Assembly (NCBI RefSeq): GCF_012910785.2
Contig: NZ_WTVH02000010.1
Span: 868,001 to 932,000, forward strand
Direction: 5' to 3'
DNA: 64,000 nt
From: Aromatoleum buckelii
Lineage (GTDB): Bacteria; Pseudomonadota; Gammaproteobacteria; Burkholderiales; Rhodocyclaceae
Below, piece by piece: positions 44,301 through 52,795 of the stretch. The notes under the pieces are model-generated. The model made no database searches and was not told where the DNA came from. It saw nothing but the letters and a program-made list of their open reading frames with translations. Made by a program: the position numbers and the translations under genes. Position 1 is the first letter of the stretch. Every line of letters begins with the position of its first letter.

Positions 44301-47300
44301 CGGCCGCATCGGGGCGCAGCGAGGCGTTGGCGTGGATCACGGAACTGGCGAGCCGGGCGTGAAGTTGCGAGTCGGCCTCGCTCGCGTTGAGCTGGCGCAG
44401 CACGACCTGGCTGTGAGTCCACGTCAGGTCGAAGACGCGGTCGGCCAGATGCCGGTCCTGGTATTTGTCGATGAGGCCCACCGCGATGTCGCGGCTCTCG
44501 CCGATGCCCGACACGATATCGATCGTCGCCGACTGTTCCGGATCGAGGGCCAGCACATAACGAATTGCAACGATCGGATCCAGCACCGAGCCGTCGGTGC
44601 CCGATAGCGGCCCCGCCTCGCTCAACGCCAGCGGGTCGGCGGCGCTTCGCGTACGGCCGATGAAGCGCGGACGGTCCGTCTCGTAGGACACTTCGCCGAC
44701 CTCCGCGCCGTGCACCGCCATCAGGTGCAGCATCCACGGCGTCGGTTCGCCGGCGGAGCGGGGCCGGCGTGTGCACAGGATCGCGCGCCGCTCGCGCAGA
44801 ATCTCGGTCTGCACGAAAAGATTGCTGAAGGCCGGATGAAGCGCATCCGCGTCCGGTGGCGCGATCACCACTTCGGCGTAACTCGTGACGTCGATCATCC
44901 GGCGCTGTTCGGATCGGTTCGTGATGCGCACTCGCCGCAGCTCGATGTCATCTTCCGGAGACACGACGATCTCGGTGTATGTCTCGAAATCGCCGTCGCC
45001 TGCGCCCGCCACATCGCGGCGCCGGAACTCGGCGCGCCCTTCGGAGAAAATCGCCTCGTAGCTGTCCGCTCGCCTGAGCGTCGGCTGATGGCCCGTCGAC
45101 CAGAACTGGCCGCCCGGTCCGTTCGTGAGGTCGCGGATGTAGCAGAACGTGCCCCGGTTGTCGCAGGTGCCGTCTTCGCGCCAGCGCGTGACGGCGAGAT
45201 CCTTCCAGCGGCTGTAGCCGCCCCCTGCGTTCGTGACCATCACGTGGTAGCGGCCGTTCGACAACAGCTGCACTTCGGGTATCGGCGTGTCGGGGCTGGT
45301 GAAGACGCGAATCTGCATTTCCGCGGCGACCGATGTCGCGCGTACGTCGGACAGCTGCGCGGTGTGTGAAAACAGAGCCGTCGCCTTGGGGATCCGTTCC
45401 TGCAGCAGCAGCATGACCGCCTGGAACAGCCGGTCCGACTCGAACCGGCGCTGCATCGGCCGATCAAGCACCAGGTAGGCGAGCGCCAGCAGGCTCATGC
45501 CTTGGTGATGGGCCATGAAGGCGCGCACGACGACGTGCGACTGGCCGCGTCGCTGCCGCGCCGGCGTGTAGTCGATCGCTTCGTAAAAGCCGAACTTCCC
45601 GAGAAACCCCTCGGCGGAGAGCCGCTGCAGATTCGCACAGGCCTGCTCGGGCGCGACCATCAGCGCGAGCACCGACGCATAGGGCGCGATGACGAGATCG
45701 TCGGCGAGCCCGCGCTTGAGTCCCAGGCCCGGCACGCCGAAGGCGCGGTACTGGTAGTTGAGATGCAGGTCGACGGTGTTGTAGCAGGATTCCGAGATGC
45801 CCCACGGCACACCGCGCTGGACCCCGTACTCGATCTGCCGCGCCACCGCAGCCTTGCACGTCTGGTCGAGCAGGGTGTTGTCGTACGTCGGCATCACGAG
45901 CAGCGGCATCAGGTACTCGAACATCGAGCCGCTCCACGACAGCAGAGCCGGTTCTCCGCCGGCGCCGATGAGCAGGCGCCCGAGTGCGAACCAGCTCTCC
46001 TGCGGCAGCTGTCCCTGCGCGATCGCGACGAAGCTGGATAATCGCGCTTCCGAGGCCAGCAGATCGTAGTAGCTCACGTCCACCCGGCATTCCGTGACGT
46101 TATAACCAATGGCCAGCAGGTGACGGGTTTTGTCGAACAGAAAGTCATAATCCATCTGCGCGAACTCGCCGCACTGCACCGCCAAGCGGTCGATCGCCGC
46201 GATCCTGTCGCGGGCGCGAGCGCTCCCGTCGGCGATGGACCGCTGCAGATCGCTGAGCCACGGGTGTTCTGCCGACCGGGCATGAAGCGGGGCCGCAAGG
46301 GCCGGCCCCAGCTCGGTGTCGAGCCGTGCGAGTCGCCGCAGCGTCAGGAGGCCGGGGAGGGCGACGAGCGCGGCAGAGGCGGAATCCGCTTCCAGGTCCG
46401 GCGGCGGCAGCGACAGCCACGGCGCAAGGTGGTCGAGTTCGTCGAGCGCGTCATTGCATTGCCGGACGAGTGCCCGCACCCATCCGTGGGCTTCGCTCTC
46501 GGGCACGGTGTCGTCGCCACCGACGGCGGGGCCCAGGGCCGTCACGAGCGCGGCGGTGCAGGAGGCGAGCCGCAGCAGCGTCGCGTGCGCTGCGGGGAGC
46601 GTGAGCGGCTGGCCGGCGGTCGCGGATGCCAGTTCGTTTCGGCACGCCGCGAGCCGGTCCGCGGCCATGCCGTCCGTCCCTTCCAGGGTTTGCACGAGGA
46701 TCTCGAACGTGTCGCACAGGCCGTCGAACAGCCGTGCCGGCAGTATTGGATCATCGGCAAGGCTGAGCAGGCCTGCCCGCAAGGTCAGCAGGTGGCCGGC
46801 GAGGTTGCCGCTGTCCACGGTCGATATGTACAGCGGCAGCAGTGGCTGCAGCGTCTGCGTGTCGTACCAGTTGTAGAAATGGCCGCGGTGGCGCTCGAGG
46901 TCGTGCATCGTGCGCAGCGTGTTCGCCGTGCGTTCGACGAGCCGTCCTCCGGGGAGGTAGCCGAAATCGTACGCGGACAGGTTCGCCAGCAGCGCCAGGC
47001 CGATGTTGGTCGGCGAAGTGCGATGCGCGATCGCGGCAACGCGGTACTCCTGGAAATTGTCGGGCGGCAGCCAATGATCGTCCTCCCCGACGAAGTTGTC
47101 GAAGAACGCCCAGGTGCGTCGCGACAGCGCGCGCAGGAAGAGGGTTTGTCCGGCCGTCAGGCTCGGCTTGCGGCGAGCGAGCGGGCGGCTGATCCACCAC
47201 GCGAGGGCTGGCGACGCAAACCATAGCAGCAGGACCGGTAATGCCACCACCAGCGCTTCCGGCCGCGACAGCGCGAGGTGGATCGCCATCATGACGGCGA

Positions 47301-50300
47301 TCGCAGGGGCCACCCACATCGTGCGGATGGCCGCGGCGAGGGCGCCGCGGTCCCGGCCGGCCGATTCGCGATCGACTTCGCCCGACGGTTTCCATTCGAG
47401 CAGCCTCCGCTGCGTGACGGTCATCCGCCAGGCTGTGCGGGCGATTGCATCGAGGCTGAAGAAGGCCTCATACGGAAGGCAGGCCAGCTCGAAGCCGACC
47501 TGCATGAAGCGCCGCGCCGCTGAGCGTGCGACGGCTGCGACGTGCTGGCGCATCAGCACCTCGTCCGGCTTGCGGAACAGGTCGAGGACCACGGCGCACA
47601 TCGACGGGATCAGCAGGATACCGATCACCGCCATCGTCCATAGCCCTGGCGACGACAACAGTGCCCATCCGGTCAGCAACAGCAGGGTCAGTGCTGCCGG
47701 GACGAGGCTGCGGCGCATGTTGTCGGCGAGCTTCCACTGCGACAGCATCGTCAGGGGGTTCGTCTGGCGCGCGCCTTCACCCGGCACACGCCGCAGCAAC
47801 CACCCCGCCAGCTGCCAGTCCCCCCGAATCCAGCGGTGACGGCGGCTCACGTCGGCGCCGTAACGGGCAGGATAGTCCTCGTACACCTGCACATCGCTCA
47901 GCAGACCGGCGCGCGCGTAGCAGCCTTCGAGAAGATCGTGGCTGAGGATGCGATTGTCGGGAAAGCAGCCGTCGAGCGCCTGCTCGAACGCATCGACGTC
48001 GTAGATTCCCTTGCCAATGAACGAACCTTCGCCGAACACGTCCTGATAAACATCCGACACGGCACGGGTGTACGGATCGATGCCCGGCTCGCCGCCGTAC
48101 AGACGCGCATAGCGCGAGCGGTTCGTCCCCGGCAGGCTGACCGACACGCGCGGTTGCAGGATAGCGTAGCCTTCGCACACCCGGCGCTTGGCACTGTCAT
48201 AGCGGGCGCGATTCAGCGGATGCGCCAGGGCGCTGACCAGTTGCCGCGCCGTGTCGCGCGGCAACTGCGTATCGGTGTCGAGCGTGATGACATACTTCAC
48301 GCCCGACAGGACCGAGATGCCGCCGACGACGAGCGCGAAGCGATGTTCCGCGGCGCCGCGCTCCTGGGTCCGCAACAGGGCGTTCAAGTCTGCGAGCTTG
48401 CCGCGCTTGCGCTCATGCCCCATCCAGACGCGTTCCTGCGGGTTCCATCGCCGCGGGCGATGGAAGAGGAAGAAAATGTCGTCCCGGGGGTGGCCCTCGT
48501 CTCGGCCGTATTTCTCGTTCAGCTCGTCGATCCTCGTCCCGGCCAGCTGCATCAGCGGGGCATCCTCCGGGAGCGATTCCTGGTCCGCGTCGAGAAAGTC
48601 CGTCAACAGGCCGAAGTGCAGGCTGGGATCGCGGTTCGCCAGAAACCTGACTTCGAGCGCCTCGACGAGATCCTCGATGTTCGAGGCACTCGTCAGCATC
48701 GTTGGCACCACGACGAGCGTGCGGGAGTGCGGCGGGATCCCTTTGGAGTAGTCGATTCTGGGCAGGGGATGCGGCGCAGCCAGCAGCGTCGCGAGCCAGT
48801 TCACCAGCGCGACCGACAACTGGCTCACGGCGAGCAGCGAAACGGCACCGACCGCGAGCAGCATCCAGACGGATAGTCCGGACTCCGACGCCTGCGACAG
48901 CAGCCACCCGGTCACGAGCAGCGTGATCAACGCGATCGTGCCGAGATACGGAATCAATGGCCTCCGCTTTGCAATTCTGCCCAACGCCTCGAGGGCGGGT
49001 AGCCGAACGTCGGCTGCCCGCTCGAGCTCAGCCATACCCTTGTCAATGAGATAGAAACCGACATGAGCTGCACGATCGGCGCTCCCGCTGTCGGCACTCC
49101 TCGCCGCGGCCTCAGCCAGTTCGACGGCCTTGCGGGCGACCTCGCGTTCGGCCAAGCGGCCTTTGCGCGCGATCGCTTCCGTTGCGTGGCGGTAGCGATC
49201 GCGGGTTGCGAAATCCATCTGCCCATAGACGCCGGCCGGGTCCTCCAGCAGTGTCTGCTCGACGACGCTCAGGCTCTCGACGAACTCGCGCCAGTCGATC
49301 GCCCCCAGGGCGCGGAGGCTGCCGATGCTGTTGCTGACCGACACTTGGTCGGCGGCCTGCTGCTGGTTCTCCGACTGCACCGACTGGTCGATCGTCAGTC
49401 CCGATTCGGCGAGGCGCTGCTCGATCCACGTCAGGGGTAGGGCCAGGGCGGGGCCGCGCCCTTGCAGGCGGCGCGCCAACTCGGCGACAAACGCGCTGCC
49501 CATCGGCGGGTTGGAGCGCGCCATGTCCGCAATCACCAGGATCAGGCTCTTCGGATCCTTTTCCGCAGTCTCCGTCATGCGGTCCGCCCAGGAACCGGCC
49601 AGGTCGCGCTCTTCCCATGCGGCTGCGATCCGCGTGCCGACGCGACGGAGGTTCTCGATCAATGCCAGCCGCAGCATGATCGGAATCGCCCACAACTCGC
49701 CGAGCTTCAGGGGCGAGACAGTCTGGTAGGCCGCGACGAAACGGCCGAGACTTTCGGTATCCACGCGACCGTCGCCGTGCGCGACCGTCTCCAGCGCGAT
49801 GTCATAGACGCGGGGCCGTCCGGCCGACCGCCCCGCTCGTGCCTCATCGAGGCGGGGCAGCTCCCGGCTGTAGTCTTTCGGCAGATGCCGCTTGGCGGTG
49901 TGGATCTGCTCTTCGATGAGATAGAAATTGTCGAGCAGCCATTCGGCGGCCGGCGTACTCCGATGGTTCTCGCTGACCGCGGCGGTCAGCAGGCGGCACA
50001 CGCCGACCAAGGCATTTTCGTTCGCCGCCAGCCGATCGAGGAGCTGATCCGGCGCCCGTCCCGAAGCCAGACGATGCGAGGCAGCGAGCGCCTTGCCGTG
50101 CTGCTCCATCTGATCGGCGCTGAACAACTCCGATCGCAGCGGGGGCTCCTCCGCCGGGGGGACGCGCGGCCGGCTCCTGCCGGGGAGCCCTGCCTTCAAC
50201 TGCTGCAGCGTCGCGGCGAGATCGTCACGCCGTGCCTGCACCTGTGCCGCCAGGGAGATTCGAACGAATGGCAGCGGACCGTCGCGACCGCTCCCGAACG

Positions 50301-50337
50301 TGACATCGGGTGGGAGGCCACGGCCCACTTTCCTCAC
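41392..50337 (-). CDS. ndvB: Cyclic beta-1,2-glucan synthase, NdvB/ChvB type (GT84 + GH94)
   Basis: 2981 residues from GTG 50335-50337, slightly longer than rhizobial NdvB (about 2830). Order: an N-terminal helical region; TM helices at about 465-520; a GT84 synthase (VITLDTDTQLPRD with the DXD near residue 684, HDLLEGCYARAGLL, SRRHRWIRGDWQ near 835 as the QxxRW-like site); a second TM block at about 880-1010; two glycoamylase-like repeats; and two carbohydrate-binding/GH94 phosphorylase modules, with the catalytic acid in GSGDWNDGMNRVG near 2657. It polymerises, sizes and cyclises glucose from UDP-glucose at the inner membrane. It is common in alphaproteobacteria, less so here. The start overlaps the BON gene stop (GTGA), so the two are coupled. 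Confidence 0.92.
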   Translation of the reverse strand: MRKVGRGLPPDVTFGSGRDGPLPFVRISLAAQVQARRDDLAATLQQLKAGLPGRSRPRVPPAEEPPLRSELFSADQMEQHGKALAASHRLASGRAPDQLLDRLAANENALVGVCRLLTAAVSENHRSTPAAEWLLDNFYLIEEQIHTAKRHLPKDYSRELPRLDEARAGRSAGRPRVYDIALETVAHGDGRVDTESLGRFVAAYQTVSPLKLGELWAIPIMLRLALIENLRRVGTRIAAAWEERDLAGSWADRMTETAEKDPKSLILVIADMARSNPPMGSAFVAELARRLQGRGPALALPLTWIEQRLAESGLTIDQSVQSENQQQAADQVSVSNSIGSLRALGAIDWREFVESLSVVEQTLLEDPAGVYGQMDFATRDRYRHATEAIARKGRLAEREVARKAVELAEAAARSADSGSADRAAHVGFYLIDKGMAELERAADVRLPALEALGRIAKRRPLIPYLGTIALITLLVTGWLLSQASESGLSVWMLLAVGAVSLLAVSQLSVALVNWLATLLAAPHPLPRIDYSKGIPPHSRTLVVVPTMLTSASNIEDLVEALEVRFLANRDPSLHFGLLTDFLDADQESLPEDAPLMQLAGTRIDELNEKYGRDEGHPRDDIFFLFHRPRRWNPQERVWMGHERKRGKLADLNALLRTQERGAAEHRFALVVGGISVLSGVKYVITLDTDTQLPRDTARQLVSALAHPLNRARYDSAKRRVCEGYAILQPRVSVSLPGTNRSRYARLYGGEPGIDPYTRAVSDVYQDVFGEGSFIGKGIYDVDAFEQALDGCFPDNRILSHDLLEGCYARAGLLSDVQVYEDYPARYGADVSRRHRWIRGDWQLAGWLLRRVPGEGARQTNPLTMLSQWKLADNMRRSLVPAALTLLLLTGWALLSSPGLWTMAVIGILLIPSMCAVVLDLFRKPDEVLMRQHVAAVARSAARRFMQVGFELACLPYEAFFSLDAIARTAWRMTVTQRRLLEWKPSGEVDRESAGRDRGALAAAIRTMWVAPAIAVMMAIHLALSRPEALVVALPVLLLWFASPALAWWISRPLARRKPSLTAGQTLFLRALSRRTWAFFDNFVGEDDHWLPPDNFQEYRVAAIAHRTSPTNIGLALLANLSAYDFGYLPGGRLVERTANTLRTMHDLERHRGHFYNWYDTQTLQPLLPLYISTVDSGNLAGHLLTLRAGLLSLADDPILPARLFDGLCDTFEILVQTLEGTDGMAADRLAACRNELASATAGQPLTLPAAHATLLRLASCTAALVTALGPAVGGDDTVPESEAHGWVRALVRQCNDALDELDHLAPWLSLPPPDLEADSASAALVALPGLLTLRRLARLDTELGPALAAPLHARSAEHPWLSDLQRSIADGSARARDRIAAIDRLAVQCGEFAQMDYDFLFDKTRHLLAIGYNVTECRVDVSYYDLLASEARLSSFVAIAQGQLPQESWFALGRLLIGAGGEPALLSWSGSMFEYLMPLLVMPTYDNTLLDQTCKAAVARQIEYGVQRGVPWGISESCYNTVDLHLNYQYRAFGVPGLGLKRGLADDLVIAPYASVLALMVAPEQACANLQRLSAEGFLGKFGFYEAIDYTPARQRRGQSHVVVRAFMAHHQGMSLLALAYLVLDRPMQRRFESDRLFQAVMLLLQERIPKATALFSHTAQLSDVRATSVAAEMQIRVFTSPDTPIPEVQLLSNGRYHVMVTNAGGGYSRWKDLAVTRWREDGTCDNRGTFCYIRDLTNGPGGQFWSTGHQPTLRRADSYEAIFSEGRAEFRRRDVAGAGDGDFETYTEIVVSPEDDIELRRVRITNRSEQRRMIDVTSYAEVVIAPPDADALHPAFSNLFVQTEILRERRAILCTRRPRSAGEPTPWMLHLMAVHGAEVGEVSYETDRPRFIGRTRSAADPLALSEAGPLSGTDGSVLDPIVAIRYVLALDPEQSATIDIVSGIGESRDIAVGLIDKYQDRHLADRVFDLTWTHSQVVLRQLNASEADSQLHARLASSVIHANASLRPDAAVLVKNRRGQSGLWGYAISGDLPIVLLQIADAANIELVRQLVQAHAYWRLKGLAVDLVIWNEDHAGYRQRLQEQIMGLIASGTEASVIDRPGGIFVRPAEQISSDDRILFQSVARVVLSDRCGTLAEQLDRRGPVEPRPPQFVPSRSSLPGATADAKTTNEEPHRDLILFNDLGGFTPDGREYVIALAPGRVTPAPWANVLANSHFGTVISESGVACTWSENAHEFRLTPWHNDPVSDSGGEALYLRDEESGRFWSPTPLPARADVSCVIRHGFGYSVFETCAEGIRSELWVYVASDAAVKFTALKIRNESGRPRRLSATGYVEWVLGDLRAKSSMHVSTEIDPRSGALYARNPYSTEFGDRVAFFDVDDPARNLSGDRTEFLGRNGTLQNPAAMSRSRLSGKFGAALDPCGALQVSFDLADGQEREIVFRLGVGRNLDDAGELVQRFRGAPAARDALEAVHRYWRHTLGAVQIETPDPSLDVLANGWLVYQTLACRMWARSGYYQSGGAFGFRDQLQDSMALVHAEPALVRAHLLLCAGRQYVEGDVQHWWHPPSGRGVRTRCSDDYLWLPLAVCRYVTSTGDSAVLDEVVHFLEGRPVNPEDDSYYDLPGRSVEVASLYEHCVRAIRHALRFGEHGLPLIGSGDWNDGMNRVGIQGKGESVWLGFFLFTVFAQFAPLARAQGDPSFAELCLAEGEQLRESIEQHAWDGEWYRRAWFDDGTPLGSAANAECRIDSISQSWSVLSGAGDARRSHRAMKAVDERLVRRDCALMQLLDPPFDKSPLDPGYIRGYVPGVRENGGQYTHAAIWAAMAWAALGERERAWELLTMINPVHHTLSAEGIATYKGEPYVVAADVYAVAPHLGRGGWSWYTGSAGWMYQLVVESLLGLRLAGAMLHLAPCLPADWPGYTIRYRYRETVYHIAVSQSRPGEDAQSRVTYVTVDGVERLDRTFPLIDDRQEHRVEVNVSAR

Positions 50338-50648
50338 TTGACCCGCATGTCGTTCTTGACTGATTTCACGCCGCTTACGCCCCGTGCGATCTCGACTGCC
50401 TTGTTGATGTCCGCCTGCGAGGCGACGAACCCGCTCAGTTGCACGACGCCCTTGAAGGTTTCGACGTTGATCTCTGCGACTTTCAGTGTCGGCTCATTGA
50501 GGATCGCCGCCTTCACCTTGGTCGTGATGACCGTGTCATCGATGTATTCGCCGGTCCCTTCCTGCTTCGCCGTCGAGGAACAGCCCACTGCGGTGATCAG
50601 CGCGATGGCGAGGAAGAACGCGGAAAAATACTTGCCGAGCTGTGTCAT
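50334..50648 (-). CDS. BON-domain lipoprotein
   Basis: 104 residues with GGAG 10 bases before ATG 50646-50648. A lipoprotein signal peptide (LGKYFSAFFLAIALITAVGC23SS) precedes one BON domain (about residues 36-104): IDDTVITTKVKAAILNEPTLKVAEINVETFKGVVQLSGFV and GVSGVKSVKNDMRVK. BON (OsmY-type) domains bind phospholipid surfaces and are common in osmotic-stress proteins. The stop overlaps the start of the giant glucan synthase, whose translation may therefore depend on this gene. A link to osmotic adaptation fits both. Confidence 0.88.
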   Translation of the reverse strand: MTQLGKYFSAFFLAIALITAVGCSSTAKQEGTGEYIDDTVITTKVKAAILNEPTLKVAEINVETFKGVVQLSGFVASQADINKAVEIARGVSGVKSVKNDMRVK

Positions 50649-50866
50649 GAGTGATTCTCCAGAGGTGCATCAAAAAGCGTTCTTGCTTGTTGTTTATTTC
50701 TTCTCGACTCCGGCTTCCTATCGAGAGGCATTTCTTGCCGGTCGGTTGGCACCGCTGCATCACGTCTCCCGGCGTGAGTGAATGGGCGAGGCGACAGTCG
50801 CGGCAGGGTTTGCCGCTGCCCCATCGCCTTCGCGAGAAACTGGTCTGCCCCGCAGGGCAGCGATCA

Positions 50867-51040
50867 TCAGACGTTCTTGATGTCTTCCTTGATATCCCCG
50901 TAGCCGGACTGGACTTTGCCGACAACTTTCTCGGCCTTGCCCTTTTCTTCGAGGCTCTTGTTGCCGACGACCTTGCCGGTCACTTCCTTGACGGTGCCTT
51001 CCACTGTTTTCACTCGACCTTTGACCTGATCCTTGTTCAT
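50867..51040 (-). CDS. CsbD-family stress protein
   Basis: 57 residues from ATG 51038-51040: MNKDQVKGRVKTVEGTVKEV, then GNKSLEEKGKAEKVVGKVQSGYGDI. This is the classic CsbD pattern (NxDxxxGxxxxxxGxxKexxGk), a small soluble general-stress protein of unknown mechanism. It lies upstream of the BON gene on the same strand, 218 bases away, among other stress-associated genes. Confidence 0.9.
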   Translation of the reverse strand: MNKDQVKGRVKTVEGTVKEVTGKVVGNKSLEEKGKAEKVVGKVQSGYGDIKEDIKNV

Positions 51041-51284
51041 GTCTTGCTCCCGTGATTCGGTTGAACATTGCCCAGGGCGCCGTGTCGCATCTGCGGCATC
51101 CGGCTCAACAAGGATGCGTGCGATGCAATTTGCAGTCTGTACGGCAGCGCACATTGAGCGTGTTGTCATTCCCGGCGGGAGAAACTGTGTGTGATGCCGC
51201 ACTGATGCGGCTTGCCCGGGCGGCTAAACTTATTTCAGACGCAGGCGCGTCGGCTTGAGCAACAGATCGAGGAGAGGGACCGAC

Positions 51285-52013
51285 ATGGAAAAGATGAACC
51301 TGCTTTTGTTGCCCGGGCTGCTGAACGGGGCGAGCCTGTTCGAGCACCAGGCGGATGGGCTCGCGGACGTGGCCGGCATCACGATCGCGGACCTGACCGG
51401 TTCGGATTCGATGGCCGGACTTGCGGAAGATGCGCTGGCGCAAGCGCCCGAAGGTCCGTTCGTGCTCGCCGGGATGTCGATGGGCGGGTATGTCGCCTTC
51501 GAGATCCTGCGCCGGGCACCGCACCGCGTGCGTGCCCTGGCGCTGCTCAGCACGAGCGCGCGCCCCGACACTCCCGAAGCCACGAAGGCGCGCGAGGAGC
51601 TCATCGAACTTGGCGCCACCGATTTTCCAGCGGTCATCGAAAAACTGCTGGCGCGCATGGCGCACCCGGAGCATGCGAACACCCCCGAGGTGGGTGGCGT
51701 GTTCCAGTCGATGGCGACCGGGCTCGGGTACGACGTGTTCGTACGCCAGCAGCGCGCGATCATGGGCCGCGCGGACAGCCGGCCCACGCTCGCCGACATC
51801 GAATGCCCCACGCTGGTTTTGTGCGGTCAGGACGATCTCATCACGCCGCCGGACGTGCACCGTGAACTGGCGGCGGGGATTTCCGGGGCGCGGCTTCATG
51901 TCATCGAGGAATGCGGTCATCTCGTGCCGCTCGAGCAGCCCGAACAGGTCACCGGGCTGCTGCGCGACTGGCTGGGGGCGCTCGCGGTGCCGCCGAAGAC
52001 GCCGGGAACCTGA
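51285..52013 (+). CDS. Alpha/beta-hydrolase
   Basis: 242 residues from ATG 51285 (MEKMNLLLLPGLLNG). The alpha/beta-hydrolase fold is clear: the nucleophile elbow GMSMGG (Ser), the acid in LVLCGQDDLITPP (Asp) and the base in ECGHLVPLEQPEQV (His). The oxyanion region is LPGLLNGASLF. It resembles the MhpC/RsbQ-like esterase group. Substrate unknown. It is divergent from the CsbD gene and convergent with the VIT gene. Confidence 0.85.
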   Translation: MEKMNLLLLPGLLNGASLFEHQADGLADVAGITIADLTGSDSMAGLAEDALAQAPEGPFVLAGMSMGGYVAFEILRRAPHRVRALALLSTSARPDTPEATKAREELIELGATDFPAVIEKLLARMAHPEHANTPEVGGVFQSMATGLGYDVFVRQQRAIMGRADSRPTLADIECPTLVLCGQDDLITPPDVHRELAAGISGARLHVIEECGHLVPLEQPEQVTGLLRDWLGALAVPPKTPGT

Positions 52014-52039
52014 CGAGGGCCGGGGCGTCCGTCACCCAC

Positions 52040-52741
52040 TCAAACGACGGCCCCGAACAGCGCGCCAACGCCGGCAGTGACCGCCATCGCGAGCGCGCCC
52101 CAGAACGTGACGCGCCACGCCCCTGTCAGCACGGAGGCGCCGCCGACGCGGGCGGCGACGGCCCCGAGCAGGGCGAGGAACGCGAGCGATGTCCCCGAAA
52201 CCCACCCGATCAGGCCGTGCGCAGGGGCGAGCGCGGTTACCGCGAGCGGCAGCGCTGCCCCGACCGCGAAGCTCGCGGCCGACGACAGCGCGGCCTGCAC
52301 CGGCCGTGCGCTGAGCCTTTCCGAAATTCCGAGTTCGTCACGCGCGTGGGCGCCGAGCGCGTCGTGTGCCATCAGCTGGTCGGCAACCTCGTGCGCGAGG
52401 CCCGGCTCGAGACCGCGCGCGATATAAATCGCGGCCAGCTCGCGGTGTTCCGCAATGGGCTGCCGCTCGAGCTCGACGCGCTCGCGCGACAGGTCGGCAT
52501 TTTCCGCGTCGGCCTGCGAATGCACCGATACGTATTCGCCTGCGGCCATCGACATCGCTCCGGCCACCAGTCCGGCAACACCGGCCACGACCGCTGCTCC
52601 CTGACCTGACCCGGCAGCCGCGACCCCGACCACGAGACTGGCCGTCGACACGATGCCGTCGTTGGCCCCGAGCACGGCGGCACGCATCCAGCCGATCCGA
52701 TCGGTGCGGTGACGTTCAGTGTGGCGGCGCGCGGACTTCAT
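52040..52741 (-). CDS. VIT1/CCC1-family iron/manganese transporter
   Basis: 233 residues from ATG 52739-52741, which has GGAG 8 bases upstream; GTG 52750 is less likely. Five hydrophobic helices. The first holds MRAAVLGANDGIVSTASLVVGVAAAG, the diagnostic VIT1/CCC1 signature, and AGAMSMAAGEYVSVHSQADAE has the metal-binding Glu/Met region. A Glu-rich cytoplasmic loop (AENADLSRERVELERQPIAEHRELAAIYIARGLE) corresponds to the metal-binding helices. It likely exports Fe2+ or Mn2+ from the cytoplasm. It is 54 bases upstream of nothing related; the neighbour is the Crp-PAS gene on the same strand. Confidence 0.9.
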   Translation of the reverse strand: MKSARRHTERHRTDRIGWMRAAVLGANDGIVSTASLVVGVAAAGSGQGAAVVAGVAGLVAGAMSMAAGEYVSVHSQADAENADLSRERVELERQPIAEHRELAAIYIARGLEPGLAHEVADQLMAHDALGAHARDELGISERLSARPVQAALSSAASFAVGAALPLAVTALAPAHGLIGWVSGTSLAFLALLGAVAARVGGASVLTGAWRVTFWGALAMAVTAGVGALFGAVV

Positions 52742-52795
52742 GATCGGCACTCCATGGGCGTCGATCCATACAGCATGGCTGCTACAGATGTGCCG

